From Streptomyces sp. NBC_01294 (lineage in GTDB: Bacteria > Actinomycetota > Actinomycetes > Streptomycetales > Streptomycetaceae), in the NCBI RefSeq assembly GCF_035917235.1, contig NZ_CP108423.1, positions 1,240,001-1,304,000 on the forward strand: a DNA stretch of 64,000 nucleotides, in the 5' to 3' direction. The notes below the pieces were generated by a model. That model was not told the DNA's origin. It made no database searches and worked only from the letters and a program-made list of their open reading frames with translations. Both the position numbers and the translations under genes were made by a program. Every line of letters begins with the position of its first letter. The stretch's first letter is position 1. Positions 51,280 through 59,919 of this stretch are shown here, piece by piece.

Positions 51280-52128
51280 GTGAACCAGGTCCCGGCCATC
51301 AAGCTCAACAACGGCACGCTCATGCCCCAGCTCGGCTACGGCGTCTGGCAAGTGCCGGACGCGGAGGCGGAGCGCGCCGTCGGGACCGCCCTGGAGGCCG
51401 GTTACCGCAGCATCGACACGGCCGCCGTCTACGGCAACGAGAAGGGCACGGGCAAGGGCGTCGCCGCCTCCGGGGTGCCGCGCGAGGAGCTGTTCGTCAC
51501 CACCAAGCTGTGGAACGGCCCGAAGCAGCGGTGGGGCCGCGACGAGGTGCTGCGCGCCTTCGACGACTCCCTCTCCAAGCTGGGTCTCGACCACGTCGAC
51601 CTGTACCTGATCCACTGGCCGCGCCCGATGCGCGACGACTTCGTCTCCATCTGGAAGACCTTCGAGGAGATCGCGGCGAGCGGCCGCGCCAAGGCGGTCG
51701 GCGTGTCGAACTTCCGCCCGGCGGACCTGGAGCGGCTCGCCGCCGAGAGTGAGCTGGTGCCGGCCGTGAACCAGGTCGAGCTGCACCCGCTCTTCCCGCA
51801 GGCCGAGCTGCGCGCCGTGCACGCCGGGCGCGGGATCGCCACGGAGGCCTGGTCCCCGCTCGGCCAGGGCAAGGAACTCCTCACCCTCCCGGCCGTTGCG
51901 GCGATCGCCGCCGCGCACGGCCGCAGCGCCGCGCAGGTGGTGCTGCGCTGGCACCTGCAGCACGGGAACATCGTCATCCCGAAGTCCGTGACGCCCGCAC
52001 GCATCCGGGAGAACCTGGACGTCTTCGACTTCGAGCTGGGCACCGCCGACATGGCCGCGCTGGACGCCCTGGGCGCGGGCGCGGCGGGCCGCCGGATCGG
52101 GCCGGACCCGGCCGAATTCGACGTGTGA
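51280..52128 (+). CDS. aldo/keto reductase (AKR5-like)
   Basis: A 282-residue NADPH-dependent reductase with the (beta/alpha)8 fold. The tetrad is seen as Asp/Tyr in SIDTAAVYGNE, Lys in VTTKLW and His in YLIHWP. SVTPARIRENLDVFDF near the C terminus binds the cofactor phosphate. GAGGGA precedes GTG 51280. It reduces aldehydes or ketones of unknown identity. Its stop overlaps the next gene (GTGA). Confidence 0.93.
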   Translation: MNQVPAIKLNNGTLMPQLGYGVWQVPDAEAERAVGTALEAGYRSIDTAAVYGNEKGTGKGVAASGVPREELFVTTKLWNGPKQRWGRDEVLRAFDDSLSKLGLDHVDLYLIHWPRPMRDDFVSIWKTFEEIAASGRAKAVGVSNFRPADLERLAAESELVPAVNQVELHPLFPQAELRAVHAGRGIATEAWSPLGQGKELLTLPAVAAIAAAHGRSAAQVVLRWHLQHGNIVIPKSVTPARIRENLDVFDFELGTADMAALDALGAGAAGRRIGPDPAEFDV

Positions 52129-52565
52129 GGGCGGACCGGGTGAACGTTCCCGACGGGCTCTACCGGATCCGCAACGTGGACAGTGGGCTGGTGCTCCAGC
52201 TGGAGGGCGCCTCCCGGGTGCGGGTGGGCCCGGACGGGCCGCCCGCGCCGGTGGCCGCCCGCCGCTGGCGGATCGCGCCGGTGCACAGCGGCGGCGGGAT
52301 CTTCCACGTGGTGAGCGAGGACAACGAGCGGCGTCTGGACGTCGCGAACGCATCGACGGACAGCGGCGCCCGGGTGCAGGTGTGGCGGGCCAACGCCTTC
52401 GGCGCGCAGGAGTGGATCGTCGAGGAACACCTCGACGATCCGGGCGTGGTGTCCCTGATCGCGTGCATCAGCGGCCTGCCGCTGGAGGCCGACGGGGAGG
52501 GCCGGGCCCGGCAGGGCGAGGACACCGACTCCCCGTCCCAGTGGTGGCGGCTGGAGCCGGCGTAG
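52125..52565 (+). CDS. ricin-type beta-trefoil (RICIN) domain protein
   Basis: A 146-residue single beta-trefoil domain with the QxW-type signature twice (AQEWIV, SQWWRL) and DGLYRIRNVDSGLVLQL at the start. RICIN domains bind galactose-type sugars, but a stand-alone cytosolic copy without signal peptide is unusual. GTG 52125 overlaps the aldo/keto reductase stop; GTG 52140 is an alternative start. Function unclear. Confidence 0.8.
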   Translation: MRADRVNVPDGLYRIRNVDSGLVLQLEGASRVRVGPDGPPAPVAARRWRIAPVHSGGGIFHVVSEDNERRLDVANASTDSGARVQVWRANAFGAQEWIVEEHLDDPGVVSLIACISGLPLEADGEGRARQGEDTDSPSQWWRLEPA

Positions 52566-52649
52566 CCACGGCGCAGCCCGGCCACGGCGGCCATCGCGGG
52601 CGCACCGCGGCGCCGCACCGCGCCGCGCGGGGCTTCGTATGCGTCCGTC

Positions 52650-53414
52650 TCAGAGGCGTACGAAGCTCCGCAGCCGGTACGTCGGCTCCGCGCGCGGGAC
52701 GTCCTGGTCGGGCAGCAGTTCGAGCCGGGCCGCCAGCTCCCGCGCGGTGATGCCGCGCGGGACGATGCGGGAGGCGTACCGGCCCGCGAGCAGCGCCTCG
52801 GCGGAGCCGCGCGGGGTGCGGCCCTGGCCGTGGCCGGTGAAGCGGGCCTCGCCTGCCGGGCGCAGGCCCGACCGCGCCGCGTACGCCTCGACCTCGCCGG
52901 AGGCGTCCGAGGGGGTCGGCGTCAGGTGCGCGGCGAACACGGCGTCGATGTCGCTGCCGACGTCGTGCGCGGAGTCCTTGTCGACGGTGGCGACGAAGAC
53001 CCCGCCGGGGCGCAGCACCCGCCCGGCCTCGGCGATCACCACCGGCACCAGTCCCGGCTCGCGCAGCAGGTGCAGCAGCCACACGGCGCTCACCGCGTCC
53101 AGCGAGCCCGACCGCACCGGCAGCCGGGCCGCGTCGGCGAGGGTCACCGGGACGCCGCGCCGCAGGGCCGTCGAGGCCATGCCGTGGGAGGCGTCCGCGC
53201 CGAGGACGCGCAGTCCGGGGCGGTCCATCCGGGCGGTGACGATGCCGGTGCCGCAGCCGAGGTCGAGGAGGGTGCCCGCGTCCGCCGGGAGCAGCCCGAG
53301 GACGGCCGCCGCGGCGGCTTCGGCACGCGGGGAGCCGCCGCGGGTGGCGTCGTAGGCACCGGCCTCGGCGTCGTAGTCGAGCAGGGTCTTCACGGGCGGT
53401 ATGTGCGTGGTCAT
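52650..53414 (-). CDS. class I SAM-dependent methyltransferase
   Basis: A 254-residue methyltransferase. Motif I LLDLGCGTGIVTARM, acidic loop GADASHGM and motif IV AVSAVWLLHLL are visible, and RVLRPGGVFVATVDK is the typical post-motif strand. The substrate is unknown. The ATG overlaps the stop of the pterin dehydratase gene, so the two are co-translated. Confidence 0.88.
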   Translation of the reverse strand: MTTHIPPVKTLLDYDAEAGAYDATRGGSPRAEAAAAAVLGLLPADAGTLLDLGCGTGIVTARMDRPGLRVLGADASHGMASTALRRGVPVTLADAARLPVRSGSLDAVSAVWLLHLLREPGLVPVVIAEAGRVLRPGGVFVATVDKDSAHDVGSDIDAVFAAHLTPTPSDASGEVEAYAARSGLRPAGEARFTGHGQGRTPRGSAEALLAGRYASRIVPRGITARELAARLELLPDQDVPRAEPTYRLRSFVRL

Positions 53415-53719
53415 CAGCTCGCGCCGTGGGCGGGGGCGAGGGCTTCGACGCGTTCGGCGAGCGCGAAGTCGGACTCCGTCACCACGCCGCCGGCGTCGTG
53501 GCTGTTCACGGAGAGCCGGACGGTGTTGTAGCCGAGCGTCAGGTCCGAGTGATGGTTCAACTCCTCCTGGACGGTGGCGATGTGGGCCACCAGGGCGCTC
53601 GCGGCGAAGTGCGAGCCCAGCCGGTAGGTGCGGAAGATCCGGTCGTCCTCGAAGGCCCAGCCGGGGAGTTCCCGCAACCGGTCCTCGATCTCCTTCTGCG
53701 ACAGCGGCTCACTCGGCAT
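53414..53719 (-). CDS. 4a-hydroxytetrahydrobiopterin dehydratase-like (PCD/DCoH)
   Basis: A 101-residue protein with the PCD signature: two adjacent histidines in EELNHHSDLTLGYNTV, then SVNSHDAGGVVTESD. The Pro that often follows HH is Ser. It recycles the hydroxypterin cofactor or acts as a small accessory protein. The ATG at 53719 starts the frame. It precedes the methyltransferase in the same direction. Confidence 0.88.
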   Translation of the reverse strand: MPSEPLSQKEIEDRLRELPGWAFEDDRIFRTYRLGSHFAASALVAHIATVQEELNHHSDLTLGYNTVRLSVNSHDAGGVVTESDFALAERVEALAPAHGAS

Positions 53720-53893
53720 GCACCGGCTCCTTTTCCCGTGACGTGTGGTCAAGGTTCCCACAGTGCACGCCGGAACGAACCTTTCGCGCCATAGTGCGCC
53801 CGGGTACTTCTGCGCCTTCCACGCCGAACGCGCCCCCCATATGCTCCTGCGCCGGACGTGACTGTTACCAGCGGTAACGAGAGGGCATTCGCC

Positions 53894-55711
53894 ATGACGG
53901 ACACAGGAAGTTCCCGGCGTACGTTCATCGCGGGCGCGGGCGCGGGTGCGGCGGCCACCGTCGGCGCCCTGGCCGGCGCGGTCGCGACGGCCCCGACGGC
54001 AGCGGCGGAAGCGGCGGCGGCAGAAGCGGCGGTCGTTGCCACACCGCCGAACGGCCGCCGTGTGGCGGTCCTCGGCGGCGGGGTGGCCGGCCTGACCGCG
54101 GCGCACGAACTCGCCGAGCGCGGCTACGCCGTCACCGTCTACGAGCGCCGGGCGCTCGGCGGCAAGGCGCGCAGCATGGACGTACCCGGCAGCGCCCGCG
54201 GCGGCCGCAGACCACTGCCCGCCGAGCACGGCTTCCGCTTCATCCCGGGCATCTACCACAACCTGCCCGACACGATGCGGCGCATCCCCTTCCCCGGGAA
54301 CGCGGGCGGCGTGTGGGACAACCTCGTCGCCCCGCGCGAGATGATGTTCGCCCGCGCGGCCGGGCGCGAGGACCTGCGCGCGCCCATCCCCTGGCCCGGC
54401 CACTCCCCCGCCGAGCTGACGCCCGAGGAGATCCGGCGCGCCCTGACCGGCATCCTGCAGACGCTGGTGCGGCTCCCGCTGCACGAGACGGCGTACTTCG
54501 TCGACCGCGTACTCGTCTTCCTCACCAGCTGCGACGAGCGGCGGGACCAGGTCTGGGAGCGGACCCCGTGGTGGGACTTCGTGCGCGCGGAGCGCATGTC
54601 GAACGAGTACCGGCGCATCCTCGCCGTCGGCATCACCCGCAACATCGTGGCGACCAAGGCCGAGGAGGCCTCGACCCGTACGGTCGGCACCCTCGGCGAG
54701 GCCTTCGTCTTCAACCTGCTGGGGCGCGGGGCGGACGGCCCGCCGGACCGGATCCTGAACCTGCCCACCAACGAGGCCTGGATCGACCCGTGGGAGACCC
54801 ATCTGCGCTCCCTCGGCGTGGAGTTCAGGATCGGGTGGACGGTACGGGAGGTGCAGTACGGCGGCGGCCGGGTGAGCGGGGTCGCCGTCGAGGGCCCGGA
54901 CGGCGCCCGGCAGACCGTCACCGCGGACCACTACGTGAGCGCGCTGCCCGTGGAGCACGCCCGCCGCACCTGGAGCGCGGGGCTGCGGGCCGCCGATCCG
55001 ATGCTGGGGCGCTGCGACAAGCTGGAGACCGACTGGATGACCGGCATCCAGTTCTACCTCACCGAGCGGGCCCCGCTGGTGCACGGGCACCTCAACTGCA
55101 TCGACTCCGCCTGGTCGTTGACGGCCATCCAGCAGGCGGAGCACTGGCCGTCCCGCGACTTCCCCGCCGACTACGGCGACGGCACGGCCGTCGACTGCCT
55201 GTCGGTGGACATCTCGGAGTGGGACAAGCCCGGGATCCTGTACGGGAAGACGGCCAAGCAGTGCACCCGCGAGGAGGTGGCGCGCGAGGTGTGGGCGCAG
55301 TTGAAGGCCTCCCTCAACGACACGGGGAAGACCCTGCTGTCCGACTCCAGGCTGCACTCGTGGTTCCTGGACCCGGGGGTGGACGGACTCGGCACCCCGA
55401 ACCCCACCAACGAGGACGAGCTGCTGATCCACCCGGTCGGCACCCTCCACAACCGGCCGAGCGCGGGGACCCGGATCCCGAACTTCTTCCTCAGCGGGGA
55501 CTACGTCGCGGTCGACATCGACCTGGCGACGATGGAGGGTGCCAACGCCTCGGCCCGGGCGGCCGTCAACTCCCTGCTGGACCGGGACGGTTCGCGGGCC
55601 GAACGGTGCACGGTCAAGCCGATGTACCGGGCGCCGGAGCTGGAGTCCGCCAAACGGCACGACCTGTGGCGCCACCGCCTCGGCCTGCGGAACGTCTTCG
55701 ACCTCGGCTGA
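53894..55711 (+). CDS. Tat-exported FAD-dependent amine-oxidase-like protein
   Basis: A 605-residue flavoprotein. A twin-arginine signal (SSRRTFIAGAGAGAAATVGAL) covers the first 50 residues, followed by VAVLGGGVAGLTAAHELAERG (FAD site) and YERRALGGKA. The late FSGDYVAVDIDLATMEGANASA-type segment FFLSGDYVAVDID is the flavin-proximal motif of the hydroxysqualene/carotenoid oxidoreductase-like group. It should act outside the membrane. The ATG at 53894 is used. The substrate is unknown. Confidence 0.82.
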   Translation: MTDTGSSRRTFIAGAGAGAAATVGALAGAVATAPTAAAEAAAAEAAVVATPPNGRRVAVLGGGVAGLTAAHELAERGYAVTVYERRALGGKARSMDVPGSARGGRRPLPAEHGFRFIPGIYHNLPDTMRRIPFPGNAGGVWDNLVAPREMMFARAAGREDLRAPIPWPGHSPAELTPEEIRRALTGILQTLVRLPLHETAYFVDRVLVFLTSCDERRDQVWERTPWWDFVRAERMSNEYRRILAVGITRNIVATKAEEASTRTVGTLGEAFVFNLLGRGADGPPDRILNLPTNEAWIDPWETHLRSLGVEFRIGWTVREVQYGGGRVSGVAVEGPDGARQTVTADHYVSALPVEHARRTWSAGLRAADPMLGRCDKLETDWMTGIQFYLTERAPLVHGHLNCIDSAWSLTAIQQAEHWPSRDFPADYGDGTAVDCLSVDISEWDKPGILYGKTAKQCTREEVAREVWAQLKASLNDTGKTLLSDSRLHSWFLDPGVDGLGTPNPTNEDELLIHPVGTLHNRPSAGTRIPNFFLSGDYVAVDIDLATMEGANASARAAVNSLLDRDGSRAERCTVKPMYRAPELESAKRHDLWRHRLGLRNVFDLG

Positions 55712-55747
55712 TCCCGGCCGCACACACGCTCGGCTACCGTCGTGGGC

Positions 55748-56548
55748 ATGACCCCCACGACACCCGCGGTCGGCGCCCTGCTCCGGACATGGCGGGAGCG
55801 GCGCGGCATCAGCCAGCTGGAGCTGGCGGGCCGCGCCGACTCCTCGTCCCGGCACATCAGCTTCATCGAGACCGGGCGGTCACGGCCGAGCCAGGAGATG
55901 GTGCTGAGGCTCGCCGACCGCCTCGACGTGCCGGTGCGGGAGCGCAACGCCCTCCTGCTGGCGGCGGGTTACGCCCCGCGCTACGCGCAGACCGCTCTGG
56001 ACGACCCGTCGATGGAGACGCTGCGCGAGGGCATCGAGCGACTGCTGACGGGATACGAGCCCTATCCCGCGCTGGTCGTGGACGCCACCTACAACGTCGT
56101 CGCCGCCAACCAGGGCATCGTGATGCTGCTGGACGGGCTGCCGGACCACCTGCTGACCCCGCCGCTGAACGCCATGCGGATCACCCTGCACCCGGAGGGC
56201 CTGGCCCCGAAGATCCACAACCTCAGGGAGTGGCGCGGTCACCTGCTGGCCCAGATGGAGCGCCAGATCGCGCTGGCCCGCTCCGAGCCGCTCCGTGCGC
56301 TGTACGAGGAGGTGTCGTCGTACCCGGTCCCCGAACGCCCGGGCGGCGGCGACGGCGAGCCGGCCGGGCCCGTCCCGTACATCGCGCTTCCGCTGGTCAT
56401 CGAGCACGACGGCCACCTGCTGTCCTTCGTGTCGTCCATCGCGACCTTCAACACGCCGATGGACGTGACCGTCGCCGAGCTGGCCATCGAGACCATGCTC
56501 CCGGCCGACCCGGCGACGGTGAAGTACCTGCGCTCACTCGGAGACTGA
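55748..56548 (+). CDS. MmyB-type XRE transcriptional regulator
   Basis: A 266-residue regulator with an XRE domain (WRERRGISQLELAGRADSSSRHISFIETGRSRPS) and the MmyB ligand-binding domain (YPALVVDATYNVVAANQGIVML, then TPLNAMRITLHPEG). It follows the Tat flavoprotein by a short gap. ATG 55748 is used rather than GTG 55742. The 3' end overlaps the convergent membrane protein by 15 bp. Confidence 0.88.
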   Translation: MTPTTPAVGALLRTWRERRGISQLELAGRADSSSRHISFIETGRSRPSQEMVLRLADRLDVPVRERNALLLAAGYAPRYAQTALDDPSMETLREGIERLLTGYEPYPALVVDATYNVVAANQGIVMLLDGLPDHLLTPPLNAMRITLHPEGLAPKIHNLREWRGHLLAQMERQIALARSEPLRALYEEVSSYPVPERPGGGDGEPAGPVPYIALPLVIEHDGHLLSFVSSIATFNTPMDVTVAELAIETMLPADPATVKYLRSLGD

Positions 56549-56950
56549 GCGCAGGGCGAGCTGCTGGAGCACGGCGAAGCCGGCGACGGTGAGGGCCTGC
56601 GCGGGGATCCACACGGCCCCGGCGACGGTGGGCGTGAACCAGACCGCAAGCGCGACCAGACTCAGGGCCGCCCAGGCGTAGTTGGTCTCGATCACGAGCT
56701 TCACGGCGAGAGCCGGCGGCTGCGGCCGCGAGGCGAGCAGGCCGACGGCGGCCCCGTACACGACGAGCAGCACCCCGAGCCCGAGCAGCAGCCCCTGCCC
56801 GACGCCGAGCAGCCGCTCCAGCGGGGCGGAGAAGGCAACGTACGCAAGCCCGTTGCCGGTGGTGACCACGGAGTCGAGGGCGAGAAACCGACGCAGCGCG
56901 GCCTGCGGAACGCTGGTACGGGCGATGCTGCCGAGCAGGGTTGCAGACAT
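56534..56950 (-). CDS. small four-helix membrane protein
   Basis: A 138-residue protein with four TM helices and an Arg-rich N terminus. It resembles the hypothetical integral membrane proteins that often stand beside MmyB-type regulators. No functional motif is recognised. It converges with the regulator. Confidence 0.7.
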   Translation of the reverse strand: MSATLLGSIARTSVPQAALRRFLALDSVVTTGNGLAYVAFSAPLERLLGVGQGLLLGLGVLLVVYGAAVGLLASRPQPPALAVKLVIETNYAWAALSLVALAVWFTPTVAGAVWIPAQALTVAGFAVLQQLALRSVSE

Positions 56951-57234
56951 GGGAAATCAGCCTCCATCGAGGTCGAACGACCGAACGAAACCCGGATCCC
57001 GGAGCCGAGTGCGCGGCCCCGGAACCCGACACCCCCACTGTGCGACCCACCCGCGACGGGGTCGATTACCTCGGAGGTAACCAGCCCCACTCGGGGACGT
57101 GCCCAGCCCGTTTCGGCGCCGAGGCTGTACTCATGGACCGATGCGGCCGACCTGCACCTGTGGCATCGAACGTCCCTTCCGGGGTCGCTTGTTAGGGTGA
57201 ATTCTTCTGCGTTGTGCAGCCATGGAGGGGACCG

Positions 57235-57315
57235 GTGACGTTCGACGTGGAATGGGCGGATGCCAAGCAGTCCGTGACGGTGACGACGGCCGGCGGCGGG
57301 GAGGTCGACCGGTGA
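57235..57315 (+). CDS. 26-residue ORF coupled to the next gene
   Basis: GTG at 57235 is preceded by GGAGGGG at correct spacing. The frame VTFDVEWADAKQ... ends with TGA at 57313-57315, which overlaps the GTG start (57312) of the following membrane protein in the GTGA arrangement. It is too short for standard gene finders. It may encode a small peptide or serve only to open the downstream ribosome-binding site. Confidence 0.5.
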   Translation: MTFDVEWADAKQSVTVTTAGGGEVDR

Positions 57316-57926
57316 GCGGTCCGGCGGCTCCGGCGGGGCCCGGGAAGCGGAAGTGGTCCTGGCAGCGGCGCCTCGCCGTCGGCGCCTGGGTGTTCTCGGG
57401 CTTGTGCATCCTCGGTGTGCTCGGCCTGCTCGTGATGGTGGGGTACGGGTTGCGGGAGCCGGCCGAGCACGAGAAGTACTGCTGCTGGGAGGAGAACGCC
57501 ACGCCCGAGTGGACGGCGGGTGTGATGGGCCTCCGGGTGCCGGAGACGGCCACCGACCGGCGGGCCGGTCTCCACACCAACCTGCAGTACGACGCCGCGC
57601 TGCTCGCGTTCACCGTGACAACTGCGGAGGCGGACCGGTTCGTGCAGCCGCTTCGGCGCGAGGGCACCCAGATGGTCCGCAACGAGCACCCGGAGGAGCC
57701 GGGCTACACCCGCAGCGACGGCTTCACCCACCTCGGCCTCCCCGAGCCCGAGACCTTCGTCGAGGGCATGCGCATCACCAACGCCTGCCCCCGGGTGACC
57801 AAGACACCCGAGAGCGACTCCCTCCGGCTGTGCGCGGAGATCCACCTGCACGAGTTCCAGCCAGGCATCACGCGCATCTACCTCTGGGCCGGCAGCGACG
57901 CGGCGATCGACAAGCCACCGGCCTGA
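57312..57926 (+). CDS. membrane-anchored hypothetical protein
   Basis: A 204-residue protein. A basic N terminus (KRKWSWQRRL) is followed by one TM helix (about 30-50) and an exported domain with paired Cys (YCCWEE) and two later Cys. It reads like a lipoprotein-type extracellular domain without lipobox. GTG 57312 has GGGGAGG upstream. No family recognised. It precedes cassette B. Confidence 0.65.
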   Translation: MSGPAAPAGPGKRKWSWQRRLAVGAWVFSGLCILGVLGLLVMVGYGLREPAEHEKYCCWEENATPEWTAGVMGLRVPETATDRRAGLHTNLQYDAALLAFTVTTAEADRFVQPLRREGTQMVRNEHPEEPGYTRSDGFTHLGLPEPETFVEGMRITNACPRVTKTPESDSLRLCAEIHLHEFQPGITRIYLWAGSDAAIDKPPA

Positions 57927-58148
57927 CCGCGGGATTACCGGACTGCGACTCCGTCAAGGTGGGGGATTCACTCTCACCAGCCACGGGACATGAACTCGCC
58001 TGTACACAGCTCCAGTTGGCCTCCACACAGCGAGGCCCGGGCGCGGTAGCGCCTCGGGGGCGAGGGCTGCCGGGGGCATGCCAACCCTTTTTGAGTTGTA
58101 CGGCAGGAAACGTTGGGGGTTTCCCTGGTTCGGCCAGGGGCGGGAGGC

Positions 58149-58205
58149 TAGGCTTCACGCAGCCCGTCAACTCGAACGTCTTGTCGACATATGGAGATTC
58201 CGCCG
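58149..58205 (+). promoter_or_regulatory. putative leader of cassette B
   Basis: GGAGGCTAGGCTTCA around 58144-58158 resembles GCGGCTAGATTCCA in front of cassette A, with the TAG-containing hexamer 52 bases from the GTG at 58206 (54 bases in A). A GGAG at 58193-58196 is the ribosome-binding site. The rest of the 279-bp gap after the preceding gene holds no ORF I trust. Confidence 0.4.
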
Positions 58206-59255
58206 GTGCGAGCCGCCGTCCGTCCCGATCTCGCCGCGATCTGGCGTCGCGTCGAGGCTCTGTCGGAACGGAGCGGTCAGGACCCGGCGTCGGTGCTGTC
58301 GGTGGAGCGGCTGAGTCACCTGTCCGGCGTCGAGCCCGTGTACGTCCCGCAGGTGGTGGCGGGCACCGCCGTCGAGGCTCCGCTGGAGCGGCGCGTGCAC
58401 CAGCGCTTCCTGCGGCTGCGCGCCACGCGGCGCGACAAGCACGGCCGGGAGTGGCCGCTCGCGGCCATCGCCGACGACTTCGACGCCCCCGGCGCCTCCC
58501 TCGGCCCCCTCAACGCGGGCACCGGGCTGCCCCGGATGGGCCATGCGGCGGGCGTGCAGCGGTTCTTCGGCGTGTACGCCGGCTTCCTCCTCGCCGACAG
58601 CAAGAGCGCGGTGGAACGGGCCCTCGCCCTGTCGGCCACGACCGTCCCGGACGGCCGCGACGACCTGGAGCACCTGTCGCACCTCACCGGCATCACCCCG
58701 CAGGCCATCCGGCTCACCCTCGACGGCAGACCGCCCCGGCTCCCCCTCAAGGAGCAGGTGCACCAGCGGTTCGAGCATCTGCGCCGCACCCGCCTGCGGG
58801 AGGACGGCCAGCCGCATTCGCTGGCGGCCATCGCCAAGTCCTTCGACGCGTCGGGGCAGTCGCTGACCCGCCTCGCCCAGGGCGAAGGCCTGCCGAACCT
58901 CGCCGCGGCCGCCGGGATCCAGCGCTTCTACGGCGTCGAGGGCGGGTTCCTGCTGGCCGACGACGCCGAGGCGCTCTCCACCGCCCTTGCGGTGATCGAG
59001 GGTGAACTGGACTCCGCGGAGCGGGAAAGGGAGAACCCGATGCTGGCCGTGATGCGGGCGCACGACGTACGGAGCATCGTCACGCGGGCCGGCCGGCTCT
59101 CCCCGCGGGGCTGGAAGTCGCTCGCCGACCATCTGGACGACCTGCTCGCGCGGGAGGGTCAACTCGGCCGACCGCCTGGGCGGCTGCCGGAGGGCCGCAC
59201 CACCGACGACCCGACCACCGCCGAAAACCCGATGGCCGAGGGGGGCGCCTCATGA
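58206..59255 (+). CDS. cassette B regulator with duplicated HTH-like domain
   Basis: A 349-residue protein. Two copies of an XRE-like segment occur: LRATRRDKHGREWPLAAIAD then VQRFFGVYAGFLLAD, and LRRTRLREDGQPHSLAAIAK then IQRFYGVEGGFLLAD. The single copy in cassette A (IQRFFGVHAGFL) aligns with both. The turn residues are degenerate compared with true XRE helices. The C terminus HDVRSIVTRAGRL matches cassette A. The ATG at 58191 lacks a Shine-Dalgarno sequence; GTG 58206 has GGAG 9 bases upstream. The stop overlaps the HExxH gene (ATGA). Confidence 0.7.
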   Translation: MRAAVRPDLAAIWRRVEALSERSGQDPASVLSVERLSHLSGVEPVYVPQVVAGTAVEAPLERRVHQRFLRLRATRRDKHGREWPLAAIADDFDAPGASLGPLNAGTGLPRMGHAAGVQRFFGVYAGFLLADSKSAVERALALSATTVPDGRDDLEHLSHLTGITPQAIRLTLDGRPPRLPLKEQVHQRFEHLRRTRLREDGQPHSLAAIAKSFDASGQSLTRLAQGEGLPNLAAAAGIQRFYGVEGGFLLADDAEALSTALAVIEGELDSAERERENPMLAVMRAHDVRSIVTRAGRLSPRGWKSLADHLDDLLAREGQLGRPPGRLPEGRTTDDPTTAENPMAEGGAS

Positions 59256-59833
59256 GGACCACGCGGGCCATGCGGCAGCTCGGCGGGGAGCTGCTGGCCG
59301 GGGCGCGTCTGTCGGCGCCGGGCGGTGCCCCCGAGCTCATCGGGGCGCTGTGCGGCGCGTACAGCCGGCGGCGCGGCGGGCGGAAGGTCGACTTCCGTTT
59401 CGCCTCCTTCCCGCCCGACACGGCCAGCGGGCTGTGGCTGGAGATGGACGAGCGCGACCTGATCGTGGTCGAGGAGCGGACCCGCCCCGAGCATCAACTC
59501 GTCATCGCCTGCCATGAGTTGTGGCACGTGGACGAGGGAACCTGCGACAGCCACGGACCGGGCATGGCCGTGGCCGCCCGGCTGACCGGCGGCACCGGCG
59601 GCACCGGCGGCACCGGCGACCTCGCCGAACTCCTGCTCTCGGACACCGGGCTGAGCACCGTGGTGCGGCAGGCCGCCGCCCGCGCCGACCGGGAGGACCC
59701 CGCGGAGATCAGGGCCGAGACCTTCGGCCTGTACCTGGGCAGCCTCCTCAAGCCCTATCTGCCACCACCCCGGGAACAACAGTTCCCCGAGGCGATCGAG
59801 CGCATCAAGACCTCGCTCGGCTGGGGGCGTTGA
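59252..59833 (+). CDS. cassette B HExxH metalloprotease-like protein
   Basis: A 193-residue paralogue of the protein at 17976: HELWH at 88-92 with the preceding DFRFASFPPDTASGLWL and RDLIVVEERTRPEHQLVI, and the later RAETFGLYLGS. A Gly-Gly-Thr repeat of three units follows HELWH by about 20 residues and is absent from the cassette A copy. The start overlaps the regulator stop. It should be cytosolic. The ImmA/IrrE-like role is inferred from the zinc motif and position. Confidence 0.7.
   Translation: MRTTRAMRQLGGELLAGARLSAPGGAPELIGALCGAYSRRRGGRKVDFRFASFPPDTASGLWLEMDERDLIVVEERTRPEHQLVIACHELWHVDEGTCDSHGPGMAVAARLTGGTGGTGGTGDLAELLLSDTGLSTVVRQAAARADREDPAEIRAETFGLYLGSLLKPYLPPPREQQFPEAIERIKTSLGWGR
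59585..59620 (+). repeat. ACCGGCGGC 9-bp repeat inside the HExxH gene
   Basis: Three perfect ACCGGCGGC units and one ending in GAC (59585-59620) encode Thr-Gly-Gly repeats between the HExxH helix and the third-ligand region. The paralogous gene at 17976 lacks it, so it is a recent expansion. Confidence 0.8.
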
Positions 59834-59919
59834 GTGTCACGCCGGTGACCATCTCCCCGCCCCCGCCGCACCCCTTGCGCCGATGCCCTCAGCACGGCCC
59901 TGACAGAGAGCACGACACG

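Noticed and set aside
53720..55855. Long minus-strand frame covering the Tat flavoprotein gene
   Set aside because: Only its last part (53414-53719) encodes the pterin dehydratase. The remainder has low-complexity composition and is antisense to a well supported gene.
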